A stretch of 64,000 bases of DNA from Jeotgalibaca arthritidis (GTDB taxonomy: Bacteria; Bacillota; Bacilli; Lactobacillales; Aerococcaceae): NCBI RefSeq assembly GCF_011100465.1, contig NZ_CP049740.1:747857-811856 (forward strand), given 5' to 3'. The notes beneath the pieces are model-generated. The model did not search any database, had not been told where the DNA came from, and worked only from the letters and a program-made list of their open reading frames with translations. Positions 26,327 through 35,232 of the stretch are shown piece by piece. The first letter of the stretch is position 1, and the number at the start of each line of letters is the position of its first letter. The position numbers were made by a program, and so were the translations under genes.

Positions 26327-27523
26327 ATGATTAAATTCGAACATAAAATGCGTGGGAACGTCTCTTTCGGCGTGAATCCTATTGGCTGTAAACAAGATGT
26401 TTTAAATCAAATTGACTATGTAAAAGAACAAGGCCACTATGAAGGCCCTAAAAAAGTATTGATTATCGGTGCATCATCTAGCTATGGATTGGCTTCTCGT
26501 ATCAACTTAGCCTTTGGAGCTGGCGCTGATACGATTGGCGTTTCTTTTGAAAAAGGACCTAAATCAGAGCGAAACTTAGGTTCTGCTGGCTGGTATAACA
26601 ACATCTACTTTAAACAAGCCGCAGAAAAAGAAGGCTTAATCGCTAAAAACTTTGTCCAAGATGCCTTCAGCCATCAAACAAAGCAAGATGTTATTGATTA
26701 CATCAAAGCAGAATTTGGCGGAAAAATTGACTTAGTGGTTTATAGTTTGGCTTCAGGAATCCGTATCAATCCTGAAACGGGCGAACGAATCAACTCTGTT
26801 ATCAAATCAATCGGACAAAATGTTGTTGGACCAAACGTTAACATTGAAAAACAAGAATTTTACGAACAGGTTTTAGAACCTGCCACCGAAGAAGAAATTG
26901 CTGATACAGTCAATGTTATGGGTGGTGAAGACTGGTTATTCTGGATGCAAGCTCTTAAAGAAGCAGATGTTCTAGCAGATGGTGTTCAAACAACCAACTA
27001 TTCTTACCTGGGTTCTGACTTAAATAAACCTTACTACGGTGACGGAACACTCGGTCGTGCCAAAGCAGATTGTGATGAGAAAGCAGTTCACATTAATGAC
27101 TTATTAACAGACATTAATGGTAAAGCGACCGTTATTGTTGCAACAGCTGTAACGACTAAAGCAAGTTCAGTTATTCCATTTTTCCCTGTTTACTGTATGG
27201 GACTTTATCGTGTGATGGCTGACAATGGCACGCATGAAACACCGATTATGCATATCGACCGCACCTTTAGAGATATGGTTTACGGCGACAAAGCTGAATA
27301 TGATGAACTTGGCCGTTTACGTCCAGACAGCTGGGAACTTGATCCAGAAGTCCAAGCTCAAACGGAAGCACTCATTAAAGAGATTAATGAAGGCAACTTC
27401 AATTCAGACAAAACAGGCTACAGCATTTTCATGAAAGAGTTCATGAACCTAAGCGGCTTCGATGTTGATGGTTATGTCGAAGAAGCAGTTACAATTGACG
27501 ACTTAAAAGCGTTAGAATTTTAA
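26327..27523 (+). CDS. fabV: trans-2-enoyl-ACP/CoA reductase
   Basis: It reduces trans-2-enoyl thioesters with NADH in fatty acid elongation. FabV is the triclosan-insensitive enoyl reductase type. The chosen start (MIKFEHKMRGN) at 26327 is five bases after GGAGG. The protein is 398 aa, normal for FabV. Key blocks are GASSSYGLASRI for the cofactor, SLASGIR, and the long-spaced active-site Tyr-x8-Lys around YYGDGTLGRAK. It is a single gene followed by a terminator. Confidence 0.94.
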   Translation: MIKFEHKMRGNVSFGVNPIGCKQDVLNQIDYVKEQGHYEGPKKVLIIGASSSYGLASRINLAFGAGADTIGVSFEKGPKSERNLGSAGWYNNIYFKQAAEKEGLIAKNFVQDAFSHQTKQDVIDYIKAEFGGKIDLVVYSLASGIRINPETGERINSVIKSIGQNVVGPNVNIEKQEFYEQVLEPATEEEIADTVNVMGGEDWLFWMQALKEADVLADGVQTTNYSYLGSDLNKPYYGDGTLGRAKADCDEKAVHINDLLTDINGKATVIVATAVTTKASSVIPFFPVYCMGLYRVMADNGTHETPIMHIDRTFRDMVYGDKAEYDELGRLRPDSWELDPEVQAQTEALIKEINEGNFNSDKTGYSIFMKEFMNLSGFDVDGYVEEAVTIDDLKALEF

Positions 27524-27530
27524 TAAAAAG

Positions 27531-27562
27531 AAAGAGGTTGGAAAAATTCCCAACCTCTTTCC
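27531..27562. terminator. Terminator after fabV
   Basis: AAAGAGGTTGG/CCAACCTCTTT with a short loop and weak T tail lies directly after the stop codon. Confidence 0.8.
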
Positions 27563-27594
27563 TATACCCGAATAATATAGCGTAAATGTGCTCA

Positions 27595-27693
27595 AAAAGG
27601 CAGCCCCGACGTCCACTTCACGAATCATGCTCAGATGGTCTGCAACCATCTTGCGCTTATTCGCTCCAGTGATTCGGGGCTGAACGCCTTTTT
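27595..27693. ncRNA. Candidate structured RNA or complex terminator
   Basis: A 99-base GC-richer element closes with AGGC-AGCCCC/GGGGCT-GCCT and contains GAATCA/TGATTC, GATGGT/ACCATC and GCG/CGC pairings, suggesting a multibranch fold. A tract on one side and T6 on the other let it end transcription in either direction. It is far more elaborate than other terminators in the window. It lies between fabV and the MurR gene. No known RNA family was recognised. Confidence 0.4.
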
Positions 27694-27706
27694 TCCCACT
27701 CTCTTT

Positions 27707-28525
27707 TTAATCAATAAATTTGTCTAGAATAGACCGCAAAACTTTTTCACGTAATTCTACTGTTTGAATTTTATTATTGATTTCATACCCTCGCACCAAT
27801 ACTTCTGATACATAGAGTTGGGAAATCTTTCCAGCTAACGAACCACCATCAAAAAATTCTTCATTCGCACTTTGCAAAACAATATCACTCAATTCCGCAA
27901 TAGGTGACGTTTTAAAATTGGTAATCGCAATAATCGGGCAATGATTCTTTTTAGCGATGGCCAAGGAATCATAGACGTCCTTTGTGCGACCACTCAATGA
28001 AAAGCAAATCACCAAATCAGTTTCATCTAATAATGATAAGGCATGAGCTTGAAAATGCGGATCAATGGTATGGTTGGCATGAACGCCTACCCTCAACAGC
28101 ATTTTTTCCAAGGAAGCCGCAGACAAGCCACTCGATCCCACTCCGATAATATAAATACGCTTTGCATTCGTAATATGATTGATGGCGTCTAAAAGTGTTT
28201 CTGGATCAATCAGTTGTCTAGTCGATTCCAAAACCTTAATTTGATTATCCAGAATCTGATCATAAAACTTATCTGTACTCTCTTCTTCATATTGACTAGT
28301 AAATTCATCTTTAGCAATCGCTATTTTTAAATCAGAAAAACCTGAATAACCGAGTTTCTGACAAAAACGAATTAAAGTCGCATCGCCAACCTTAACGGCA
28401 TCTGTTACATCTTTCATGGTTTTATAAGCGGTCTGTTCCTTTTCAGCCAATAGATAATCAGCAATTAACTTCTCTGATTTCGTTAACGCGTGATAGTTTT
28501 CTAATATCGTATGAGCAAGTCCCAT
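27707..28525 (-). CDS. MurR/RpiR-family transcriptional regulator
   Basis: The 272-aa regulator has an N-terminal HTH_6 domain (MGLAHTILENYHALTKSEKL, then VGDATLIRFCQKLGYSGF) and a C-terminal SIS sugar-phosphate-binding domain (IYIIGVGSSGLSAASL, CFSLSGRTKDVYDS). Start 28525 follows AAAGGACT. It is divergent from nanE and the PTS gene and is very likely their regulator, sensing an amino-sugar phosphate such as ManNAc-6-P or MurNAc-6-P. Confidence 0.88.
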   Translation of the reverse strand: MGLAHTILENYHALTKSEKLIADYLLAEKEQTAYKTMKDVTDAVKVGDATLIRFCQKLGYSGFSDLKIAIAKDEFTSQYEEESTDKFYDQILDNQIKVLESTRQLIDPETLLDAINHITNAKRIYIIGVGSSGLSAASLEKMLLRVGVHANHTIDPHFQAHALSLLDETDLVICFSLSGRTKDVYDSLAIAKKNHCPIIAITNFKTSPIAELSDIVLQSANEEFFDGGSLAGKISQLYVSEVLVRGYEINNKIQTVELREKVLRSILDKFID

Positions 28526-28588
28526 AAAGTCAGTCCTTTTCTTAGTTGTATGCTTATTATACACGAAGTTGACCATTTTATTTAGCTA

Positions 28589-28617
28589 TTTACAAATATG
28601 AAAGCGTGTGCTATATT
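28589..28617 (+). promoter_or_regulatory. Promoter of nanE-PTS operon
   Basis: TTTACA, 17 bases and TATATT, about 50 bases before nanE. The imperfect repeats around it may bind the divergent MurR-type regulator, but no clear operator was fixed. Confidence 0.65.
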
Positions 28618-28668
28618 CTGTTTGTGGAGATAAACTCCGAAAATAAATAGAAAATGGAGGAAAAATCC

Positions 28669-29361
28669 GTGAAGAAAAACGAGATGTTAAACAAGATGCG
28701 TAATGGCATTATTGTCTCTTGCCAAGCACAAGTTGGTGAACCCTTATATACAGAAGAAGGTGGCATTATGCCATTACTAGCTCTAGCTGCTGAACAAGCT
28801 GGTGCTGTTGGGATTCGTGCTGAATCTATTCGAGATATTAAGCAAATTAAGGAAAAAGTTGATCTGCCAATTATTGGTATTATCAAAAAGGAATACCCAC
28901 CTCAAGCCCCTTTTATTACGGCAACTATGAAAGAAGTCGATGAATTGGCTGAAGCAGGTGTTGAAGTTATTGCCCTTGATTGTACGAAACGTGAGCGTTT
29001 TGATGGCAAAACTATTAATGAATTTATTCATGACATTAAAACAAAATACCCAAATCAACTATTTATGGCTGATATTTCAACCTTTGAAGAAGGCATGAAT
29101 GCTTTCCAAGCTGGTATTGATTTTATTGGGACAACCTTAAGTGGTTATACCGATTACAGCACTAAACAAGATGGGCCAGATATTGATCTAATCAAACAAT
29201 TAGTTGATGCCGGTGTTGATGTGATTGCTGAAGGTAAAATCCATACTCCTGAGCAAGCTAAAATGATTCAAGAAATTGGGGTAGCTGGTATTGTTGTCGG
29301 TGGCGCAATTACTCGTCCAAAGGAAATTGCTAGTCGTTTTATCAATCATTTAAACAAATAA
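28669..29361 (+). CDS. nanE: N-acetylmannosamine-6-phosphate 2-epimerase
   Basis: It converts ManNAc-6-P to GlcNAc-6-P. The start is a GTG at 28669, seven bases after GGAGGA; the in-frame ATG at 28654 overlaps that site. The 230-aa TIM barrel has [47 protein letters not shown] with the catalytic Lys, and [11 protein letters not shown] followed by VVGGAITRP. It is followed 18 bases later by a PTS permease, so the imported sugar is probably ManNAc or a related amino sugar. Confidence 0.95.
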   Translation: MKKNEMLNKMRNGIIVSCQAQVGEPLYTEEGGIMPLLALAAEQAGAVGIRAESIRDIKQIKEKVDLPIIGIIKKEYPPQAPFITATMKEVDELAEAGVEVIALDCTKRERFDGKTINEFIHDIKTKYPNQLFMADISTFEEGMNAFQAGIDFIGTTLSGYTDYSTKQDGPDIDLIKQLVDAGVDVIAEGKIHTPEQAKMIQEIGVAGIVVGGAITRPKEIASRFINHLNK

Positions 29362-29379
29362 AAAAAGGAGTGAACAAAC

Positions 29380-30888
29380 ATGTTTAAAAAATTCTCTCAA
29401 ATAGGTAGAGCCATGATGCTACCTATTGCTATCTTGCCTGCTGCTGGTCTTTTGCTGGGATTGGGTGGTGCTTTAACAAACCCAAGTACGCTAGCTGCTT
29501 ATCCGTTTTTAGATATTGCTTGGCTTCAAGTTATTTTGAATGTCATGAGCTTTGCTGGTAATGCTGTTTTCGCTAACTTACCGCTTATCTTTACAATCGG
29601 TATTGCAGTTGGTTTATCAAACGGTGACCGCGGAACAGCTGGTCTTGCTGGTGGTGTTGGTTACGTTGTTTTCGCAGCGACAATCAGTGGTTACTTACAA
29701 CTTTTTGCAGCTGAGGGTGCGACAATCGACACAGGTGTTGTTGGATCAATCGCTGTTGGTAGTACGGTTGCTATTTTACATAATCGTTATCGCAAAATTC
29801 AATTGCCACAATTCTTAGGTTTCTTTGGTGGATCACGCTTCATTCCAATCGTCGCGTCTCTTTCAGCTATTATTCTAGCAACTATTTTCTTCATAATTTG
29901 GCCACCGATTCAAGGAGCTATGACTTCTGCAGGTGAAGCAGTTGCTCAAATGGGAAGCTTTGGAACATTCTTATACGGCTTCTTACTAAGACTAACAGGT
30001 GCTGTTGGCCTTCACCATACGATTTATCCATTATTCTGGTATACATCACTAGGTGGAACAGAAGTAGTTGCTGGCCAATCAATTGCCGGCGCACAAAATA
30101 TTTTCTTTGCACAATTAGCTGATCCAAACCACACTGGTTTATTCACTTACGGCACACGCTTTTTCGCTGGTCGTTTTGCAACAATGATGTTTGGTTTACC
30201 AGCAACAACGTTAGCAATGTATCATTCTATTCCTAAGAAAAATAGAAAAGAAAACGGCGGACTTTATTTCAGTAGTGCCTTAACGTCATTCTTAACAGGT
30301 ATTACTGAACCGATCGAGTATATGTTCTTGTTTGTGGCACCATGGTTGTATGTGGTTCATGCTTTCCTAGATGGCGTTTCTTTCTTCGTTGCTGATTTAC
30401 TTAGCATCCGTATCGGAAATACCTTCTCAGGTGGGTTCATTGACTTCTTCTTATTCGGACCACTTCAAGGAAATGACAAAACAAACTGGCTTTGGGTTAT
30501 CCCAGTCGGAATCGTTTGGGCACTCCTTTACTACTTTATTTTCCGTTTCTTGATTACGAAATTCAGCGTAAACGTACCTGGTATGGAAGACAGCGACTTA
30601 GTAGCTGATTCAGAAAACACAACTCTTTCTGCACCATCATCATTGAATGATGAAGCAAACATTATTATCCATGCACTTGGCGACGACGCAAACATTGAGT
30701 CTGTTACAGCTTGTGCAACACGCTTACGTGTCTCAGTAAAAGATGGCTCAATCGTTGATAAAGATTCCATCAAACGCTTAGGCGCAACTGCCGTATTTGA
30801 AGTACAAGGCGGCATCCAAGCTGTCTTTGGCGGAAAAGCAGACTTGCTTTCTCAAGAAATTAATCAAATTATGGGTACTGAAGACTAA
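29380..30888 (+). CDS. PTS EIIBC sugar permease (glucose/N-acetyl amino sugar family)
   Basis: This 502-aa membrane protein has an N-terminal EIIC domain (about 1-400; AMMLPIAILPAAGLLLGLGG, TGAVGLHHTIYPLFWYTS, FLTGITEPIEYMFLF) and a C-terminal EIIB domain (about 425-500) with the phosphorylated cysteine in SVTACATRLRVSVKD. EIIA is absent and must be supplied in trans. Being in one operon with nanE under a MurR-type regulator, it likely imports and phosphorylates an N-acetylated amino sugar (ManNAc or MurNAc are candidates). No etherase (murQ) is present, which favours ManNAc. Confidence 0.9.
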   Translation: MFKKFSQIGRAMMLPIAILPAAGLLLGLGGALTNPSTLAAYPFLDIAWLQVILNVMSFAGNAVFANLPLIFTIGIAVGLSNGDRGTAGLAGGVGYVVFAATISGYLQLFAAEGATIDTGVVGSIAVGSTVAILHNRYRKIQLPQFLGFFGGSRFIPIVASLSAIILATIFFIIWPPIQGAMTSAGEAVAQMGSFGTFLYGFLLRLTGAVGLHHTIYPLFWYTSLGGTEVVAGQSIAGAQNIFFAQLADPNHTGLFTYGTRFFAGRFATMMFGLPATTLAMYHSIPKKNRKENGGLYFSSALTSFLTGITEPIEYMFLFVAPWLYVVHAFLDGVSFFVADLLSIRIGNTFSGGFIDFFLFGPLQGNDKTNWLWVIPVGIVWALLYYFIFRFLITKFSVNVPGMEDSDLVADSENTTLSAPSSLNDEANIIIHALGDDANIESVTACATRLRVSVKDGSIVDKDSIKRLGATAVFEVQGGIQAVFGGKADLLSQEINQIMGTED

Positions 30889-30892
30889 TAAA

Positions 30893-30932
30893 AAATACAG
30901 CGACCAGCTCGATAGAGCTAGTCGCTGTATTT
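30893..30932. terminator. Bidirectional terminator
   Basis: AAATACAGCGAC-AGCTC/GAGCT-GTCGCTGTATTT with A/T flanks separates the convergent PTS and truA genes. Confidence 0.88.
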
Positions 30933-31673
30933 TTATTTGTAGTAAACTTCGTCTAAATACAAGCCTTGCGCCGGCACTGTCTCGCCAGCTTCTTTGCGAA
31001 CTTTTTGTTGCAGAATCTCTTCAATAGCTTCAACGGGCATATGACCTAAACCAATTTCTACTAGGGTACCTGTTATAATTCGTACCATTTTATGCAAGAA
31101 GCCATTACCTGAAATCGTCACACGAATCATGCGGCCTTCTTGGGTAACCGTTAACGATTCAATTGTTCGAACGGTTGATTTCTTCGTTTTTTTAAGAGCA
31201 GAGAAACCAATAAAGTCGTGTGTACCTAATAATATTTGGCCTGCTTTTTCCATTAAATCGCGATCCAATTTCTCTGCAATATGATAGCTACGATTGCGCT
31301 CAAAAGCATTGGGAACAACTTGATTCCAAATGTAGTAGCTATACTGTTTACCTGTTGCGTTGTAGCGCGCGTGAAAGCGGTCGTGCACTTCTTCAATTTT
31401 GGTGATTACAATGTCTTGCGGCAAATAGCGATTCAAGAAGTCTTGCATATCAGCTAATGGCATCGTAGATGCCGTTTTAAAATTCGCCACCTGTCCCCTT
31501 GCGTGGGTGCCCGCATCTGTTCGGCCAGAGCCAATAATCTCTATTTTTTCCCCTGTCATTTCGTGAATAATATTTTCAATTTTCCCTTGGATCGTTTTAT
31601 CAGAATCGCCCAGACGTTGCCAGCCTAGGTAACGTCTGCCGTCGTATTCAATCGTTAGTTTGATATTTTTCAT
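30933..31673 (-). CDS. truA: tRNA pseudouridine synthase A
   Basis: It modifies U38-40 of tRNA anticodon arms. The 246-aa protein begins at NIKLTIEYDGRRYLGWQ and contains the catalytic GSGRTDAGTHARGQVANF block with the essential Asp, the YYIWN motif, and GNGFLHKMVRIITGTLV. Full length. It is normally last in an ECF transporter operon in this order of bacteria, but here it stands alone next to the 51-bp repeat array. Confidence 0.96.
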   Translation of the reverse strand: MKNIKLTIEYDGRRYLGWQRLGDSDKTIQGKIENIIHEMTGEKIEIIGSGRTDAGTHARGQVANFKTASTMPLADMQDFLNRYLPQDIVITKIEEVHDRFHARYNATGKQYSYYIWNQVVPNAFERNRSYHIAEKLDRDLMEKAGQILLGTHDFIGFSALKKTKKSTVRTIESLTVTQEGRMIRVTISGNGFLHKMVRIITGTLVEIGLGHMPVEAIEEILQQKVRKEAGETVPAQGLYLDEVYYK

Positions 31674-31798
31674 TGTGTTGCTCCTCGCCTCGTTTTCAAA
31701 ACTCGTTCTGGTCTATTTTACCGAATAAATTGAAAAGGCTCAATGATGGATGTGAATTGAGAGCTTTTGATGAGTGAAGCTTTAGATTTTTAGCATTT

Positions 31799-32041
31799 AA
31801 AGAGGTTCAAGACTCTTTTTGGCGCTGAACCTCTGGATTATCGCAAAATTAAGAGGTTCGAGACACTTTTCGACACTGAACCTCTGGATTGCTACTAAAT
31901 TAAGAGGTTCGAGACACTTTTCGACACTGAACCTCTGGATTATTACAAAATTAAGAGGTTCAAGGTACTTTTCGACACTGAACCTCTGGATTATTACAAA
32001 ATAAAGAGGTTCGAGACACTTTTCAGTCTTGAACCTCTTTT
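31799..32041. repeat. Five tandem 51-bp hairpin repeats
   Basis: Copies begin at 31801, 31852, 31903, 31954 and 32005 with an exact 51-base period. Each contains an inverted repeat AAGAGGTTC...GAACCTCT around a 16-20-base loop (commonly GAGACACTTTTCGACACT), then a linker such as GGATTATTACAAAAT. The last copy ends in a T run and looks like a functional + strand terminator; on the minus strand several copies could end transcription from degV. Copies 2-4 are nearly identical, so the array expanded recently. The 51-base period is divisible by three, which creates a false 61-codon frame. Confidence 0.92.
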
Positions 32042-32047
32042 TAATAA

Positions 32048-32823
32048 TTATTTTTCCATAAAAAATAGTGATACGCCGTTTAGACCGACATGTGTGCCGA
32101 CAACTGCACCCATTTGCATCAAATGAATGATGCCTTTGAAGTCCGTTTACGTTTCACAAATTCATCCACATAATATTTCAGCGCTTTATTCGTTCCTCTT
32201 ACTTTAGCAACAATGGCGCCTTTTCCTTGCTTCATCGACATAATAGGTTTAACGCGCAATAAACTTCCCACAAATGCGCCGGCATTTGAAATTCGGCCGC
32301 TTTTAATCAAGTTTTTCAAGTCCTCTACACACAAGAAATGCTTGACTTGTTTTTTATGCGATTCATTAAAGTCAATCAACGCTTCAAACGAGTAACCCGA
32401 TTCTAACAGCTGTGCTGATTTTAAGATGAGCCAGCCACTGCCATGGCTCATGGATAAGGAATCGACAATATGAATTTTAATGGGTGACTGCGGGTACAAG
32501 TCATAAAATAACTCTTTCGCTAAAACAGCTGACTGGTAAGAGCCACTCGTGCCGCTCGACATACAGATGCACAAAAATTCAGTGTAACCTTGCTCAATTG
32601 CTTCATCGATAATTGCCAGATACTCTTCTGGACTTGGCATCGATGTCGTTGGAAGTTCCTTCAATCCAGGCAACCGTTCAAAAAACTTATCTGCGGAGAG
32701 ATCAATTTTATCTCGGTAAGACTCTTCTCCGATATTGATTTTCAACGGGGCAATCCCGATATTGTATTGCTCTACAATTTCTGGCGACAAGTCGCACGTA
32801 GAGTCTGCCATAATTTTAATCAT
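32048..32823 (-). pseudogene. DegV fatty-acid-binding protein, broken by internal deletion
   Basis: The reading frame from 32823 (MIKIMADSTCDLS, after GGAG) covers about 225 residues of a DegV-family protein: LPTTSMPSPEEYL, CICMSSGTSGSYQSA, VDSLSMSHGSGW, EDLKNLIKSGRISNAGAFVGSLL. It then stops at 32119. The family C-terminus (MQMGAVVGTHVGLNGVSLFFMEK) follows in another frame and ends at 32048. Roughly 40 residues between the two parts are missing, so a deletion plus frame change removed part of the lipid-binding domain. Almost certainly non-functional, or at best a truncated protein. Confidence 0.75.
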
Positions 32824-33058
32824 TTCAATCTCCTCATGATTAGTCAACCTGCCTCATTCAGAGATTGCTAGTCTGACTATAGATATTAAAGCCCTTTCAA
32901 GCCCAACACTCATTATAGAGAAGACAAACTAGTCTGACAAGCACAAAGAAGGCTCACAAGAAACAATTTCTAGCAAACATTAACCTAAATGAGCTTTAAT
33001 CGCTACGATTGTTATTTCAGGTTGGTTAATTTGGAGATAATGCCCTTTAGCATCCATT
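32824..33058. other. Intergenic region upstream of degV
   Basis: No convincing frame or structured element; contains the degV promoter region only. Confidence 0.35.
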
Positions 33059-33136
33059 CGAAACGACCATTATGATTTCAAAAAAGAACCACGCCGTTAC
33101 GAAACAGCACTCGATATTGCCCGACAAACTAAATAA
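33059..33136 (+). pseudogene. C-terminal remnant of an unidentified gene
   Basis: A short + strand frame reads RNDHYDFKKEPRRYETALD followed by IARQTK and a stop, just before a terminator. The composition looks protein-like and it has no start codon nearby. I do not recognise the family. It is listed as a possible gene tail left by a deletion. Confidence 0.3.
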
Positions 33137-33146
33137 AAAAATAACC

Positions 33147-33182
33147 CGCTCTCTGCACCTAGCAAAAAGTGGGTTTTCTTTA
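33147..33182. terminator. Terminator near cinA 3' end
   Basis: AACCCGCT/AGTGGGTT with a loop and TTTTCTTT tail follows the gene remnant and abuts cinA. Confidence 0.65.
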
Positions 33183-34448
33183 CGATTTATGAACAATATC
33201 AGCTATTTCCTCCTCTAACAAGACTTGACGAACCAAATTAAACGCACTCCAAACCGAATAGTCTCGGTTGAGATTTCGCTTATAGCCGAAATGAAAAATT
33301 TTAGCGAAGGTTTTTTTATTTTTTTGAGCGATGCCAATCCAGACTGTTCCGGGAATTTCACCTTCTAACGAACTCGGTCCGGCGGCACCCGTTAAGGAAA
33401 CGGCTATATCCGCATCAAACTTGGCTAACGCCTTTTCCGCCATCTCAAACGCACACTCCGCGCTCACAACGCCGTACTTTTTAATGGTTTGCTTGCTGAC
33501 ACCTAACAGCTCATTTTTCACACGACTGCTATAGGTCACTATCCCACCTTCAAAAATAGACCCAGCTTCAAACAAACTCGATAGCCTACTTAAGAAAGCT
33601 CCTCCGGTCAGACTCTCTGCCCCCGTAATCTGCTTGTCTTGATCAATTAATAACTCACGAACAAGATGAGGTAAATCCGTCTTGCCGTGACCGATGATAT
33701 GATCAGCTACACGATCAGTGACTTTCTCCTTGAGTGATTCGAGTTGTTGATTAGCTTTCTTCTTTTCTTTGTGATGGGTGGCCAAATGAACTTCAATCTC
33801 CAAGCCATCAGGATACAGTTGAATAAAGCCATCATCTTGTTGACCTAATAAGTCTCCTAAATCATGTTGTGCCTGTGCCATTGTTAAACCAAAGAGACGA
33901 ATCACGTGATCGCTGAAATGGTGCTTCTTTAATCGTTTTTCAATGAGTAAAGGTTTGGCATGTTCGTTAAACATGGGAATCAGTTCATCGGTTGGTCCTG
34001 GCAAGAGTAAATAGGAATGGCTGTCACTTTGGTAAAACATCCCCAACGCAAGGCCGGTCACATTTTCAAGCGGAACTGAATCCAGCAAGGTTAAGGCTTG
34101 TAGCTGGTTATTTTTCGGCATGACGAGATCTGAATTTTTATGATAGGTAATAATACGGTTCTGGGTCGCTTCATCAAGAACAAGCGGCTTGTTCAAATAG
34201 TCAGACACTGTTGTTTTCACAATATCATTGTCGTCCGGACCTAGACCACCCGTTAAAATGATCAGTTCTGCTTCAGCTTCTGCTGTTTTAACAGCTGCCT
34301 TTAACTTTTCGCTGTCGTCATGAATCATAACTACTTGCGTCAGTGACACACCCATTGCTGACAATTCCCGTGCTAAAAATGCCGCATTATCATTCACAGA
34401 AACGCCAGTTAGCAAACTTGAGCTTACAGAAATGAGTTCAGCTTTCAT
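33180..34448 (-). CDS. cinA: CinA-family competence/damage-inducible protein
   Basis: 422 aa with two domains: an N-terminal MoCF-like domain (MKAELISVSSSLLTG, LIILTGGLGPDDNDI) and a C-terminal nicotinamide-nucleotide amidase-like domain (GAESLTGGAFLSRL, GGIVTYSSRVKNELLGV, SLTGAAGPSSLEGEIPGTVWIG). CinA proteins act in pyridine-nucleotide recycling and in competence loci. The usual recA neighbour is not present here. A single gene with its own start; upstream hairpin separates it from the ABC pair. Confidence 0.9.
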   Translation of the reverse strand: MKAELISVSSSLLTGVSVNDNAAFLARELSAMGVSLTQVVMIHDDSEKLKAAVKTAEAEAELIILTGGLGPDDNDIVKTTVSDYLNKPLVLDEATQNRIITYHKNSDLVMPKNNQLQALTLLDSVPLENVTGLALGMFYQSDSHSYLLLPGPTDELIPMFNEHAKPLLIEKRLKKHHFSDHVIRLFGLTMAQAQHDLGDLLGQQDDGFIQLYPDGLEIEVHLATHHKEKKKANQQLESLKEKVTDRVADHIIGHGKTDLPHLVRELLIDQDKQITGAESLTGGAFLSRLSSLFEAGSIFEGGIVTYSSRVKNELLGVSKQTIKKYGVVSAECAFEMAEKALAKFDADIAVSLTGAAGPSSLEGEIPGTVWIGIAQKNKKTFAKIFHFGYKRNLNRDYSVWSAFNLVRQVLLEEEIADIVHKS

Positions 34449-34510
34449 CGTGCCATCTCCTTGATACAGTCTATTCTTAAAGTGAGTTTATCATAACTAT
34501 CCATTTAGGC

Positions 34511-34549
34511 AAAAAGATAACAGGGAAAGCTGCCCCTGTTATCTTTTTG
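34511..34549. terminator. Bidirectional terminator
   Basis: AAAAAGATAACAGGG/CCCTGTTATCTTTTT, a 15-bp perfect stem, lies just after the ABC ATPase stop (minus strand). Confidence 0.9.
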
Positions 34550-34553
34550 TCGC

Positions 34554-35231
34554 TTAATTATTTTTTTTTAAAATACCGTCTTCAATTCTATAGACTTGAT
34601 CACAATACGTTAACATTCTTTCATCGTGGGTTACCATAATTGCTGCTTTTTGACGTGTTTTTACTTGTTTAGAAATAAGTGAAACAACATCATGAGCACG
34701 CTTAGAATCTAAACTTGCAGTCGGTTCATCTGCTAGAATAATACTCGGATCATTCATGAAAGCACGAGCAATCGCTGTCCTTTGGCGTTCCCCTCCAGAT
34801 AATTGATAAGGATAGTTATTTAGCTTTTCTCCTAGTCCAATTTCTTCCAATAATTCTTTAGCAAATTCACGATCTTCTGCTTTGATTGATCCATTCATTT
34901 TTTTCACTACTAGTAATTGATCTAAAACAGTTAGATACGGCAGTAAATTGGATGTTTGTAAAATAAAGCCAATATTTGAGAGTCTCATCTTTGATAGTTT
35001 CTTTTCTGACAATGCAGAAGTTGATGTATCGCCAATAATAACTTCACCTTCCGATGCCTTTAGCAATGCTCCTGCAATGGAGAGGAACGTACTTTTTCCA
35101 GATCCGGAGGGCCCGATGATTGCGACAAATTCCCCACTCTCAACTTTCAATGATACATTATCTAAAGCAAGCGTTGAAAAATCACCTTCGCGATAAACTT
35201 TGCTTATATTCTTTAATATAATACCACTCAT
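34554..35231 (-). CDS. MacB/LolD-type ABC ATPase
   Basis: A 225-aa ATPase with Walker A IGPSGSGKST, signature LSGGERQRTAIARAF, Walker B ILADEPTASLDS and the MVTHDERM H-loop. It belongs to the MacB/LolD/FtsE group that works with FtsX-like permeases, and such a permease is encoded directly upstream with a one-base gap. Together with the TetR gene this forms a regulated exporter or stress-response unit. Substrate unknown; lipopeptides or antimicrobial peptides are common for the group. Confidence 0.93.
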   Translation of the reverse strand: MSGIILKNISKVYREGDFSTLALDNVSLKVESGEFVAIIGPSGSGKSTFLSIAGALLKASEGEVIIGDTSTSALSEKKLSKMRLSNIGFILQTSNLLPYLTVLDQLLVVKKMNGSIKAEDREFAKELLEEIGLGEKLNNYPYQLSGGERQRTAIARAFMNDPSIILADEPTASLDSKRAHDVVSLISKQVKTRQKAAIMVTHDERMLTYCDQVYRIEDGILKKNN

Positions 35232-35232
35232 T

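Noticed and set aside
25463..26395. 310-aa version of GloB
   Set aside because: The extra N-terminal 75 residues run through the divergent promoter region and are unlike the family; the start at 26170 has a proper ribosome site.
31819..32004. 61-codon frame with four 17-residue repeats
   Set aside because: It is created by the 51-bp DNA repeats, has no ribosome site, and the repeats are explained by hairpin conservation rather than protein coding.
31799..32041. CRISPR array
   Set aside because: The intervals between the conserved arms are themselves near identical; there are no unique spacers and no cas genes.
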